64,000 bases of DNA, from the NCBI GenBank assembly GCA_947496185.1, contig CANMCD010000005.1, positions 62,001 through 126,000 on the forward strand. The letters run 5' to 3'. This DNA comes from an uncultured Tenacibaculum sp. (lineage in GTDB: Bacteria; Bacteroidota; Bacteroidia; Flavobacteriales; Flavobacteriaceae). Below the pieces are notes generated by a model. The model did no database searches. It saw only the letters and a program-made list of their open reading frames with translations, and was not told the DNA's origin. Shown in pieces: positions 53,093-61,377 of the stretch (its first letter is position 1; every line of letters starts with the position of its first letter). The position numbers and the translations under genes are program-made.

Positions 53093-53435
53093 CCGATTTG
53101 CATATGAAATAATCAACCTGTCATTACTATTGATTTTTATTCTTGGACTATTTTATATTATTCTTTTTGAAACTACGTTAGTTTGCTATTACAAAAATAA
53201 TTTTAATATAGTATGTAGTACATGTGGATTAACACGAGACTTTAAATCAATATTGAGATTGGATTTGTCAAATTTAATAAATCCAATCTCAATAAAGGTG
53301 TTCATAGTGTTTTCATTGGTTTTTATTTCGAGGATATATTCATTAATATGTTTAAAAAAGAAAGTAAAACTATTAAGAGTTATGTCGTATGATATAATAA
53401 TGATCTTACTAGTTCTGTTGATAATGATTATTTGA
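53052..53435 (+). CDS. DUF2752 membrane protein
   Basis: A 127-residue protein. The motif CSTCGLTRDFKSIL (about 54-67) is the C-x2-CG-x-TR hallmark of DUF2752, here with three TM helices (about 18-40, 83-100, 108-127). The function is unknown. The predicted ATG at 53052 (or 53055) overlaps the preceding gene by 41 nt; no later Met is suitable, so the overlap is probably real and translation may be coupled. Confidence 0.75.
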   Translation: MMKLRKKLKEANPNRFAYEIINLSLLLIFILGLFYIILFETTLVCYYKNNFNIVCSTCGLTRDFKSILRLDLSNLINPISIKVFIVFSLVFISRIYSLICLKKKVKLLRVMSYDIIMILLVLLIMII

Positions 53436-53536
53436 ATAAAACTTTATTTTTAGTGTGTTGAAATGGGATTCTTTTTTTGAAAATAAATCCACTACTAATG
53501 ATGAACTTGAGTGTGGTTTTTGATAACTTATTCAAA

Positions 53537-53563
53537 TAAAAAAGACTGCCTTTTTAGACAGCC
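53537..53563 (-). terminator. Terminator after the first SusD gene
   Basis: On the minus strand GGCTGTC pairs with GGCAGTC (two G.U pairs) over a 6-nt loop, followed by a T-run. It lies 33 nt downstream of the SusD stop. Confidence 0.65.
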
Positions 53564-53595
53564 CTTTTATATGATTAGTTATGATAATAACGTTT

Positions 53596-55020
53596 TTAGT
53601 TTTTATCCCACCAAACTTTAGAAGTTAGGTCTCCAGGGGTGGTAGTAACTTTACCTAATTGCTCAGAATTGTTTTGTGTTTCTGATAAAGGATAAGGTAG
53701 TTTTACTGGAATACTATTGATTAATCCGTTAGAAGTAGGTGTTAAATTAGGTTCATCTAATCTTCTCCACTCATTCCAAGCTTCAAAACCATTCATGTAT
53801 AGCGCAATCCATTTTTGCATTCCGATTAAGGCTTTCCAGTTGCCCGCATCGTAGGGGTGTGCTGTAATATAATCAGTAATATCATCAGAGTCATTAATTC
53901 CCCACTGTTGCATTGATGCTGTAATACCAGCTTCATACGCAGCTTGTGCATCACCTGTAGCTAAGCCTCTAGCATAAACTTCGGAAAGTAAGAATTGAAC
54001 TTCAGCATAGGTTAGTACATGGAAAGGCGTTGTTGCTTCTCTAACAGCATCGTTTGGTCTAGACGTAGTTGGCTTTAGTTCCGTTGCAGCATTGTCAGTT
54101 AATCCGTATTCCATTCCAACAATTGAACCGCCAGATGCTGGTTTTGCAAATTTTTCTAATCTTGGGTCGTTCATTGTGTTTAATGTGTCTACTAGTAATT
54201 TGGTAACACAATAATCATCTCTGTTGTCAACTTGTGGGCTATGATTTCTATATAATGGGTTTGCTCTAGCATCCACATTAGGGTAGGCAAAATCAGCATT
54301 ATCGTCATTACTAGTAAAAAGGCCACCGTTGATAGCTTTGGTTATATAAGTCTGAGCCATCGTTGGATCAGCGTCAATAATTCTTACAGCATACCTAAGT
54401 AAAAGAGAGTTAGCAAACTTTTTCCACTTATCTACATTTCCTTGATATACGCCATCTTTAGCTCCAAATGAGCTTGAAGATGTATCGAGGCTGTTCGCAG
54501 CTGTATCTAAAGTAGCTAATAGATTGCTATAAACATTTGCTTGTGTATCATAAGCAGGGAAGTAATTACTTTGTAGTGCCTCGGTATAAGGAATGTCACC
54601 AAATCCATCCGTTAAAACAGCAAAAACTTGTGCTGACATAATATCAAGTATGTGTTTTTGGTTTTCCTCGGTGGTTGCATCAGGATCACTTACTAATTCT
54701 TTAGCTCTTTGTAGTTCTTTTGCTACATCTGTATAAAGAACTCTAAATGTAGTGTTAAAATGAGTAACATCTAGATCGTATCTTGAACGACTCGTATATT
54801 CATTTTGCGTCCAATGTTGTACCATTAACATACCAAAACCAGCATTTACACCTACTCCGTTTAATAGATTGTAAAAATTATATTGTGCATTGGTTAATAG
54901 TGTGCTAGCACTAACGGTTTCAGCACCGTTAGGGTTTTTGTTTAAATCACCAAAATCATTACATGCCCATAAAGTAAGTAAAGAGATGGCTACGGCTAAA
55001 TATGATTTAATTTTTTTCAT
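53596..55020 (-). CDS. SusD/RagB-family outer-membrane lipoprotein
   Basis: A 474-residue lipoprotein (Cys20, MKKIKSYLAVAISLLTLWAC, followed by ND). It resembles the SusD-like nutrient-binding branch PF12771: DLNKNPNGAETVSASTLLTNAQYNF at the start, DIMSAQVFAVLTDGFGDIPYTEAL, and YAEVQFLLSEVYARG...WNEWRRLDEP near the C-terminus. SusD-like proteins are surface lids that capture glycans or peptides for the SusC pore. It follows the SusC gene by 11 nt. No CAZyme, sigma or anti-sigma gene is adjacent, so the substrate cannot be predicted. Confidence 0.92.
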   Translation of the reverse strand: MKKIKSYLAVAISLLTLWACNDFGDLNKNPNGAETVSASTLLTNAQYNFYNLLNGVGVNAGFGMLMVQHWTQNEYTSRSRYDLDVTHFNTTFRVLYTDVAKELQRAKELVSDPDATTEENQKHILDIMSAQVFAVLTDGFGDIPYTEALQSNYFPAYDTQANVYSNLLATLDTAANSLDTSSSSFGAKDGVYQGNVDKWKKFANSLLLRYAVRIIDADPTMAQTYITKAINGGLFTSNDDNADFAYPNVDARANPLYRNHSPQVDNRDDYCVTKLLVDTLNTMNDPRLEKFAKPASGGSIVGMEYGLTDNAATELKPTTSRPNDAVREATTPFHVLTYAEVQFLLSEVYARGLATGDAQAAYEAGITASMQQWGINDSDDITDYITAHPYDAGNWKALIGMQKWIALYMNGFEAWNEWRRLDEPNLTPTSNGLINSIPVKLPYPLSETQNNSEQLGKVTTTPGDLTSKVWWDKN

Positions 55021-55031
55021 TTTGAGTTGCT

Positions 55032-58000
55032 TTAGAATTTAACAGAAACATTAAAACCAAATGATCTAGTTGAAGGTACTTGAGCATTTTCTAATCCTTG
55101 AATATTACCTGAACCTGTTACCACTTGTGGATCTAAATGAGGTAAATCAGAAGCTAGTATGGCTAGGTTTCTTCCAAAGAGACTAAGGTCAACAGATGAA
55201 AGAAGCGTGTTGTTTAAGTATTTAGCAGGAAGACCGTAATTTAGTCTTAACTCTCTAAATTTAAGAAAACTTGCGTCATAAACATTTGGAGCCGCAACTC
55301 TAAAGTTGTTTTGATAGTAATCTTGTGGGTTAATTCGTATGTCATTTGGTGTACCATCTTCCTTTACTCCGGGTAATACCATTCCGTTTGCACGGGTATC
55401 AGATTCTCCATTAAATGCTACAGTCTCTGGGTGCATTCCTGAATATTTTGACCACTGCAAAGATGTTGAATGGATAATACCTCCGAGTTGGAAGTCAAAT
55501 AAAGCCGATAATGTTATGTTTTTATAATTGAAAGAAGTGTTAAAACCACCTGTCCAGTCAGCAATAGCAGAACCAAGGAATACTCGATCACTAGTAAATT
55601 GGTATGATCCATTAGCGCCAACAATTCTGTTACCGTTTGCATCCTTAACATAATCTTGTCCATAGAGTGCCATATAAGGCTTTCCTTCTTGGATTCTTAA
55701 ATCAGCAGCCCATGTACTTCCTTGACCAAGACTTTCTACTAATGGGTCTCCGTTTTCATCTTTTAATAATTCAACAACCTCGTTGTTTATTTTAGAAAGA
55801 TTAACGCCTAAGTCCCATCTGAAATCTTCTGTATTTATAGGAGTACCAGAAACTTGAAATTCATACCCATAGTTTCTCATTGATCCTGCATTTAACACCC
55901 TAGAAATATAACCTGTAGTATTGGATAAGTTTACAGGGAATATCTGATCTTCTGAAAGTCTATTATAGTAAGCGGCATCAATAGATAATCTGTTGCCAAA
56001 CATTTTTACAAGAAAACCAAATTCATATTCAGTAGTTAACTCATTTTTTAAATTTGGGTTTGGAATTGTGTTAGGTAATTCTGCTATAGGTTGCCCGTTA
56101 AAGTTTGGAACCCTTGGGTTATAAAATTCTTCTAATTGATAAGGGGCGCTGTCGCTACCTGCTTGAGCGATACTGGCCCTGATTTTAGCAAAATTCAAAG
56201 TTTTATTTCCTTTTAATCCAGGGAGTTCAGTTACTGCAAAACTTAAAGATCCTGATGAATAGATATAATTGTTTGAATTTACAGGTAAAGTAGATGACCA
56301 GTCATTTCTTGTAGATGCATCTAAAAACAACATGTCTTTCCATCCTAATGAACCCGTTGCGAAAATACTGTTAATTCCTCTGTTAAACTCTCTTGTAGTT
56401 GTAGTTGGGTCTTGAGTAGAATTTGAGATATTAAAGAATTTATCAATTACTAAACCTCCATTTGCTGAGGTAGTAAGTCTTTTTCTAAAACTTCTCATTC
56501 TATTAGCTCCAATGGTACCACTGAAACTAAAGTCTTCATTAAAGTCGGTACTGTAGTTAAGCCTCACTTCCATATTGGTTTCTTGAAACCTTCTTTCAGT
56601 TTCGGTATAGTCAGATCCAGATACAGATCCTAAAGGAATTCCTTCTCGAGCACTAATTTGATACCAGTCTGTTCCAAACTGTGTTGAAATTGATAATTCG
56701 TCAGTTATTTGGTATGATAAAGAGGCATTACCGAACATTCTATTCTTTAGGTCTTCTTGAAGGTAGTTTTCTCTAACCCAAAAAGGATTGTCAAAGTAAT
56801 TTGGTAAGTAGTTTACACCTGTTAGGTTGTTGTTGGCATCTTTAGTTAATCCTTTGATGTTCCAAGTATATTGTCTTCCGTCTATTAGCCTTTGTTGATC
56901 TCTAAGCCTTTCAACATCCAATTGTGTTTGCCACCACTGTGTAAATGCTTGCATTGGATTACTGTTATTGTATCCTGTTGCGTTTCTGTTTTGAGCATCA
57001 GTTCTTACATAATTGACAACAAATCCAGCTTTTAGCTTTTCAGATAGGTTATATGAAGCATTTAGGTTAATTGAGTTTCTTTCTAATTTAGCTTTAGGGA
57101 AAGTCCCTCTTGTGTTTAGGTTTGTGTAATTTAATCTAAAACTACCTTTTTCATTACCATTAGCAAGTGAAACACTATTGGTAAGTGTCAGACCTGTGTT
57201 GAAGTAATTTTCATAAGAATTTTCAGGAGCGATCCATGGTCTTACCTCTTTGTAATTAGGTGACGCTGGATCCCAAGAATCCCAATGTCTCACCAATATA
57301 TTTCGGTCATATTTAGGTCCCCAAGAACCGTCTTTGGCATAGTTTGGTGCCAAATATTCAACTCCATCTTGAATAAATGAATTAAAGCCGTCTCTTGAAC
57401 CTGTTCCTGAATAAATTGAACCTCCTCCATACATTTGTTGCATAGGGATTAAGTTTGTTACTTTATCAAAAGTAACAGCTGTTTCAAAAGAAACTCCGAT
57501 TCTGTTATTGTTTTTTCCACTTTTAGTAGTAATCAAAATAACACCATTAGCTCCTCTTGAACCGTATAAGGCAGAAGCAGCAGCTCCTTTTAATACGGAC
57601 ATGCTTTCGATTGTTGAAGGATCTATATCCGAAGCTCCATTACCGTAATCATAGGTTCCTCCTCCAAAACCTCTTTGTTGTGCTTCGGTTGCGTAGTTAC
57701 TATTGTCAATAGGAATTCCATCAACAACAAATAAAGGTTGATTATTTCCAAGGAACGAATTAGAACCCCTTATTGTGATTCTTGATGATCCTCCTAAAGA
57801 AGAAGGTGAACCTTGAATTTGAACACCTGCTACAGCTCCTTGAAGAGCATTAACAATGTTTACTTCCTTGGCTTTACTGATTTTGTCTCCGTCGACTTGT
57901 TGCACGGCATACCCTATTGCTTTCTCCTTTTTTGAGATTCCTAGTGCGGTAACGACCACTTCGTCTAGAACATTATCACTTGACATGCTAACATTTAGAG

Positions 58001-58265
58001 TATTTGAATTACCTACGGATAATTCTACGGTCTCCATACCAATGAAGCTAAAAACCAAAACATCTCCTGTTTTAGCTTTTATAGAGTATTTACCATCAAA
58101 GTCTGATTCTGTTCCCTGAGAGGTACCTTTTTTTAACACGGTAACCCCAGGTAGTGGACCAGATTCCTCAGTAACAATCCCTGAAATAGTTCTTTCTTGT
58201 GCAAACAATCCTTGCACCACTAACGCTAAAAATAGCGCTAGGATTCCATTAAACTTTGTTTTCAT
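55032..58265 (-). CDS. SusC/RagA-family TonB-linked outer-membrane protein
   Basis: A 1077-residue TonB-dependent transporter. The order is signal peptide (ending GLFAQ), carboxypeptidase-regulatory-like domain (ISGIVTEESGPLPGVTVLKKGTSQGTESDFDGKYSI), a TonB-box-like DEVVVTALGISKKEKAIGYA, plug domain (NVQNALQG-like VNALQGAVAGVQIQGSPSS, SVLKGAAASALYGSRGANGVILITTK), and a large barrel ending SFGFNVSVKF. It imports substrates delivered by the partner SusD. The 5' region (58266-58700) is unusually A/C-rich on the coding strand. Confidence 0.95.
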   Translation of the reverse strand: MKTKFNGILALFLALVVQGLFAQERTISGIVTEESGPLPGVTVLKKGTSQGTESDFDGKYSIKAKTGDVLVFSFIGMETVELSVGNSNTLNVSMSSDNVLDEVVVTALGISKKEKAIGYAVQQVDGDKISKAKEVNIVNALQGAVAGVQIQGSPSSLGGSSRITIRGSNSFLGNNQPLFVVDGIPIDNSNYATEAQQRGFGGGTYDYGNGASDIDPSTIESMSVLKGAAASALYGSRGANGVILITTKSGKNNNRIGVSFETAVTFDKVTNLIPMQQMYGGGSIYSGTGSRDGFNSFIQDGVEYLAPNYAKDGSWGPKYDRNILVRHWDSWDPASPNYKEVRPWIAPENSYENYFNTGLTLTNSVSLANGNEKGSFRLNYTNLNTRGTFPKAKLERNSINLNASYNLSEKLKAGFVVNYVRTDAQNRNATGYNNSNPMQAFTQWWQTQLDVERLRDQQRLIDGRQYTWNIKGLTKDANNNLTGVNYLPNYFDNPFWVRENYLQEDLKNRMFGNASLSYQITDELSISTQFGTDWYQISAREGIPLGSVSGSDYTETERRFQETNMEVRLNYSTDFNEDFSFSGTIGANRMRSFRKRLTTSANGGLVIDKFFNISNSTQDPTTTTREFNRGINSIFATGSLGWKDMLFLDASTRNDWSSTLPVNSNNYIYSSGSLSFAVTELPGLKGNKTLNFAKIRASIAQAGSDSAPYQLEEFYNPRVPNFNGQPIAELPNTIPNPNLKNELTTEYEFGFLVKMFGNRLSIDAAYYNRLSEDQIFPVNLSNTTGYISRVLNAGSMRNYGYEFQVSGTPINTEDFRWDLGVNLSKINNEVVELLKDENGDPLVESLGQGSTWAADLRIQEGKPYMALYGQDYVKDANGNRIVGANGSYQFTSDRVFLGSAIADWTGGFNTSFNYKNITLSALFDFQLGGIIHSTSLQWSKYSGMHPETVAFNGESDTRANGMVLPGVKEDGTPNDIRINPQDYYQNNFRVAAPNVYDASFLKFRELRLNYGLPAKYLNNTLLSSVDLSLFGRNLAILASDLPHLDPQVVTGSGNIQGLENAQVPSTRSFGFNVSVKF

Positions 58266-58768
58266 TGTGTAATTGTTTGAATTAGTTTCGTCAAAAATCT
58301 TAAAATAATGTTAAATAAAAAAGTGTGTGTTAAATAATTTGTAATTAATGCTTGTTGTTTATTGTGATATTGTAAATATTTTAAGACAAGATGTGTTTTT
58401 TGTTTTGTTTTTCATTTTTTGTCTAATGTGTTGCTTTACAAGGTTTTGTGTTTTGTTGCTTTTGTGTGTTTGGTGTAGTTGGATAGGGGTGTTGTAGGAA
58501 ATATTGTTGTTAATTATTTGTTGAAAACTTTTGTAACGAAGACGGTGTTTCTAGCTTATTTTCTCTTTTTTTATGTGTTTTTTGCTAATTTTTTTTTGAA
58601 TAAAGATCCTTTTTCTTCTCAAAAAGGAAAAAATTTTACGATAAATTGTTGTTGTGATTTTAATAATTATTAGCAATTGATAAAGAGTAAAGGTGTTGTT
58701 TAGGATAAAAAAAACGTCCAGTTTTAAAACTGGACGTTCTCTTAATATGTTTTAATATAATAATTAAA
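58266..58768. other. Long spacer between the two SusCD loci
   Basis: 503 bp. On the minus (coding) strand it is A/C-rich, with few G, and it should hold the promoter and leader of the first susC gene. No TAnnTTTG box was found. At its far end is the terminator of the second locus (58713-58738). No gene was recognised. Confidence 0.5.
58704..58738 (-). terminator. Terminator of the second SusCD locus
   Basis: AACGTCCAGTTTT and its perfect complement (58713-58738) form a 26-bp palindrome, so only a few central bases can loop out. On the minus strand a run of T follows (A-run 58704-58714 on the plus strand). It lies 30 nt after the lipoprotein stop. Confidence 0.85.
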
Positions 58769-59674
58769 TTAAATACTCTCGTTACAAAGATTTAAAGCTA
58801 ATGTACCAGTTGCTGGAGTTGGCCCATCAGAAAGCACCAAATTACCACTCGGTGCATAAATTTTAAAAGTGTTTTCACTTTCCCAATTCCCTGAAGTGTA
58901 TTTCCATTCAAGCGTTTGTGTTCCAGATGGTACGTTTACTGTTACGGTATTACCTGATCCTACTGCTGCATGTGTTTGTTCCACTCCATCAATAAAAACA
59001 GATATATAACCACCATTCCAGCCATCTCCATAAGCGTCTGCCATTTCTATTACCCAGTCACCTGTAATTGGTGATGGAGGAACGCAAACAAATGTGCTAG
59101 AAAAACCAAAAGCATCATTGTAAAATAATTCTGAGTTTATACTTAACCCTGAATTTGTAGAAGAAAAAGTTCTGCCATCAGATAAGCTTATTTCACCTCT
59201 GAAGAAAAATGTATCTCCACCATCAGCATTATTGGTGTCTAGACCGAGTTTTGTAATGATGTCTGAAGCTTGCACCGTGAAGGTGAGTTCAGGATAATTC
59301 GTACCTGCGACAAACGAAGATTTATTCCATGTGTCAATAAGTACTTCGGTTCCAATACTATGGTCAGGAGCGCTTTCATCAGCAATAGTATTGTCTTTAA
59401 ATGTTGCATACAAAGAATACGATTCAATTAACGAACCTGATTGATTGTCTACAAATTCAATAGTTGCTGTCCATGAAGAAGAATTAGGGTCTAGTAAATT
59501 TGTAGACTTATCCTCAGAAGAACTAATAATTCTAGCAAAAGCACCCTTTTCTCCATCAGCCTCAGCGGCTGTTTGTAGTTCATTTATATTTTCACTACAA
59601 GCAGCAGTAAGCAGTACAAATAAAGATGATAAAAATACTGCTTTGTAGCTTTTATATTTTTTTATAATATTCAT
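58769..59674 (-). CDS. SusCD-associated lipoprotein with a C-terminal beta-sandwich module
   Basis: A 301-residue lipoprotein (Cys26 after FVLLTAA). The N-terminal ~180 residues have EGKGAFARI-like text found in proteins encoded beside SusD. The C-terminal part has WVIEMADAYGDGWNGGYISVFIDGVEQ and TQTLEWKYTSGNWESENTFKIY, a small beta module recurrent in Bacteroidota surface proteins. It is probably a surface substrate-binding protein. It is encoded 11 nt after the second SusD and completes that operon. Confidence 0.7.
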   Translation of the reverse strand: MNIIKKYKSYKAVFLSSLFVLLTAACSENINELQTAAEADGEKGAFARIISSSEDKSTNLLDPNSSSWTATIEFVDNQSGSLIESYSLYATFKDNTIADESAPDHSIGTEVLIDTWNKSSFVAGTNYPELTFTVQASDIITKLGLDTNNADGGDTFFFRGEISLSDGRTFSSTNSGLSINSELFYNDAFGFSSTFVCVPPSPITGDWVIEMADAYGDGWNGGYISVFIDGVEQTHAAVGSGNTVTVNVPSGTQTLEWKYTSGNWESENTFKIYAPSGNLVLSDGPTPATGTLALNLCNESI

Positions 59675-59685
59675 GATTTCAAATT

Positions 59686-61359
59686 TTAGTTTAAAACATT
59701 AGGGTTTAGATCCCAAAAAACTTTAACAGTATTTCCTGCTTTAGCACTAACATTAGAGTTTAGGTTTACTAAATTAGCAGGGTATGGAAAAGAACTGATA
59801 AATGCACCGGGTGTTGCAGATTTTGTGGGCTGCATATTGTTAGGCATTCCTGTTCTTCTGTAATTGTTATACACTTCAATACCGTTACACCAATTACTTA
59901 TATATGCTTCTGTTATGATGATGTTTAATTTTTCATCAGGTGAAGCAGCGTTGTAATTATTAATAACTTCATCCATATAAGCATCTTTATCACTTTGAGA
60001 GGGCACACTAGCTCCATCAGGAATGGCATCTGTTCTAAAAGTGGTTACTTTTTCCAAAGAAGCATTCATTCCATCTCTTAGGTATGTACTAGGGTCTCCT
60101 GAAGTACCTTCTGTTAGTGCTAATTCTGCTAATACAAAATTAGTGTTTGCAGCGGTCCAGATTGGCATGATACCTTCTCCTTTAGCACCGTCGGTAGCAC
60201 CTACAGACCCTCCAGCTCCAGTATCATATTTTCCTCCTGCTGGGTATAATCCCCATACCGTAATTCTGTTTCCGTCAGGCGGTCCTCCAGCATTGTCAAA
60301 ATGATCTCTACCCCAATAACCATCTCCAATATTACAGAAAGGGTCGTTGAAGGCGTAATGATTTGGTTTTGTTTCTCCTAAACAAGGCATAGTGAATAAT
60401 CCTTCCGCGGTTGAAGGGTCAGGATAGCTGGTAGACTGTCTATAAAAGTAATAATTCATTCTTGGGTCTACCACACTTTTACCATGGTACATAATATTCA
60501 TGAAGTAGGTAGCCATGTATTCACCTCCATCTCCTAAGTAGGCATTTCTAAACTTGAAGTGTCTAACGTCAGGGTCGTTGTCTTTTGTACCATATTCTAT
60601 CTGAAAATCATCTGCTGAAGAAGTTATCAGATCGTTTTCTGTAATCAAACTTTGTACTGCAGTTCCATCGTACATTGGAGAAAGACGTACATTGTTGTAG
60701 ATTCTCAGTTTAAGTGTTTTTGCTAATTTAATCCATTTACTTGTGTCACCTTGGTAAAAAATGTCATCGTCACTAGTAAGGCTACCTAAACTACTCTTTC
60801 CAAAGTCAGTAATGGCTTCATCTAACAGCGTGAGTGCTGCTTGATAAATACTTTGATCATCGTCTACATTTGGGTTTAAGTTGTTAGAAAACTGTATAGC
60901 TTCTGTATAGGGTACGTCTCCAAACATATCCACTAAAGAGGTTAATGTATAGGATTGAATTATTTTAGCTACGGCAACGTGCTCAAAGAGCGATCCGCTA
61001 TTACCATTTTTAATAACCGATTGTGTATTTGCTAATACACCAGTAACTGTTACTCCGTTTTCCAGTAGACCAGCATAAGCGGTTTGCCATAGGGTATTGA
61101 AATCTTCTGGAGTATAGGCATTGCCATATACAGGACCAGAACCGTGTTTCATCCTTGTAACTTCCATCCCGAAATTTGTTAATCGTTCATTAAAATGCCT
61201 GAAACTATTGATGGCACCATTTAATAGTAACTGAACGTTTGCATCACTTGGTGTTGCTCCGTTTGGGTCGACTCTTAAGTCTAGATCAGTAGTTTCACAA
61301 GAAGAAACCACTAAGAATATAGATAGTAAAAATAAAAGTCTAAATTTTATTTTTTTCAT
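59686..61359 (-). CDS. SusD/RagB-family outer-membrane lipoprotein
   Basis: A 557-residue lipoprotein (Cys21 after LSIFLVVSS, then ETTDLD). It has SusD features including LDLRVDPNGATPSDANVQLLLNGAINSF, SLVDMFGDVPYTEAIQF, and ISNWCNGIEVYNNYRRTGMP near the C-terminus. It lies 18 nt downstream of the second SusC gene. It belongs to the same SusD branch as the 53596 protein but is longer, so the loci are paralogous, not a simple duplication. Confidence 0.92.
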   Translation of the reverse strand: MKKIKFRLLFLLSIFLVVSSCETTDLDLRVDPNGATPSDANVQLLLNGAINSFRHFNERLTNFGMEVTRMKHGSGPVYGNAYTPEDFNTLWQTAYAGLLENGVTVTGVLANTQSVIKNGNSGSLFEHVAVAKIIQSYTLTSLVDMFGDVPYTEAIQFSNNLNPNVDDDQSIYQAALTLLDEAITDFGKSSLGSLTSDDDIFYQGDTSKWIKLAKTLKLRIYNNVRLSPMYDGTAVQSLITENDLITSSADDFQIEYGTKDNDPDVRHFKFRNAYLGDGGEYMATYFMNIMYHGKSVVDPRMNYYFYRQSTSYPDPSTAEGLFTMPCLGETKPNHYAFNDPFCNIGDGYWGRDHFDNAGGPPDGNRITVWGLYPAGGKYDTGAGGSVGATDGAKGEGIMPIWTAANTNFVLAELALTEGTSGDPSTYLRDGMNASLEKVTTFRTDAIPDGASVPSQSDKDAYMDEVINNYNAASPDEKLNIIITEAYISNWCNGIEVYNNYRRTGMPNNMQPTKSATPGAFISSFPYPANLVNLNSNVSAKAGNTVKVFWDLNPNVLN

Positions 61360-61377
61360 AATAATAATAATTTAATG

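Noticed and set aside
58479-58673. 64-codon plus-strand frame in the SusCD spacer
   Set aside because: T/G-rich low-complexity translation (many F, V, L); no supporting context.
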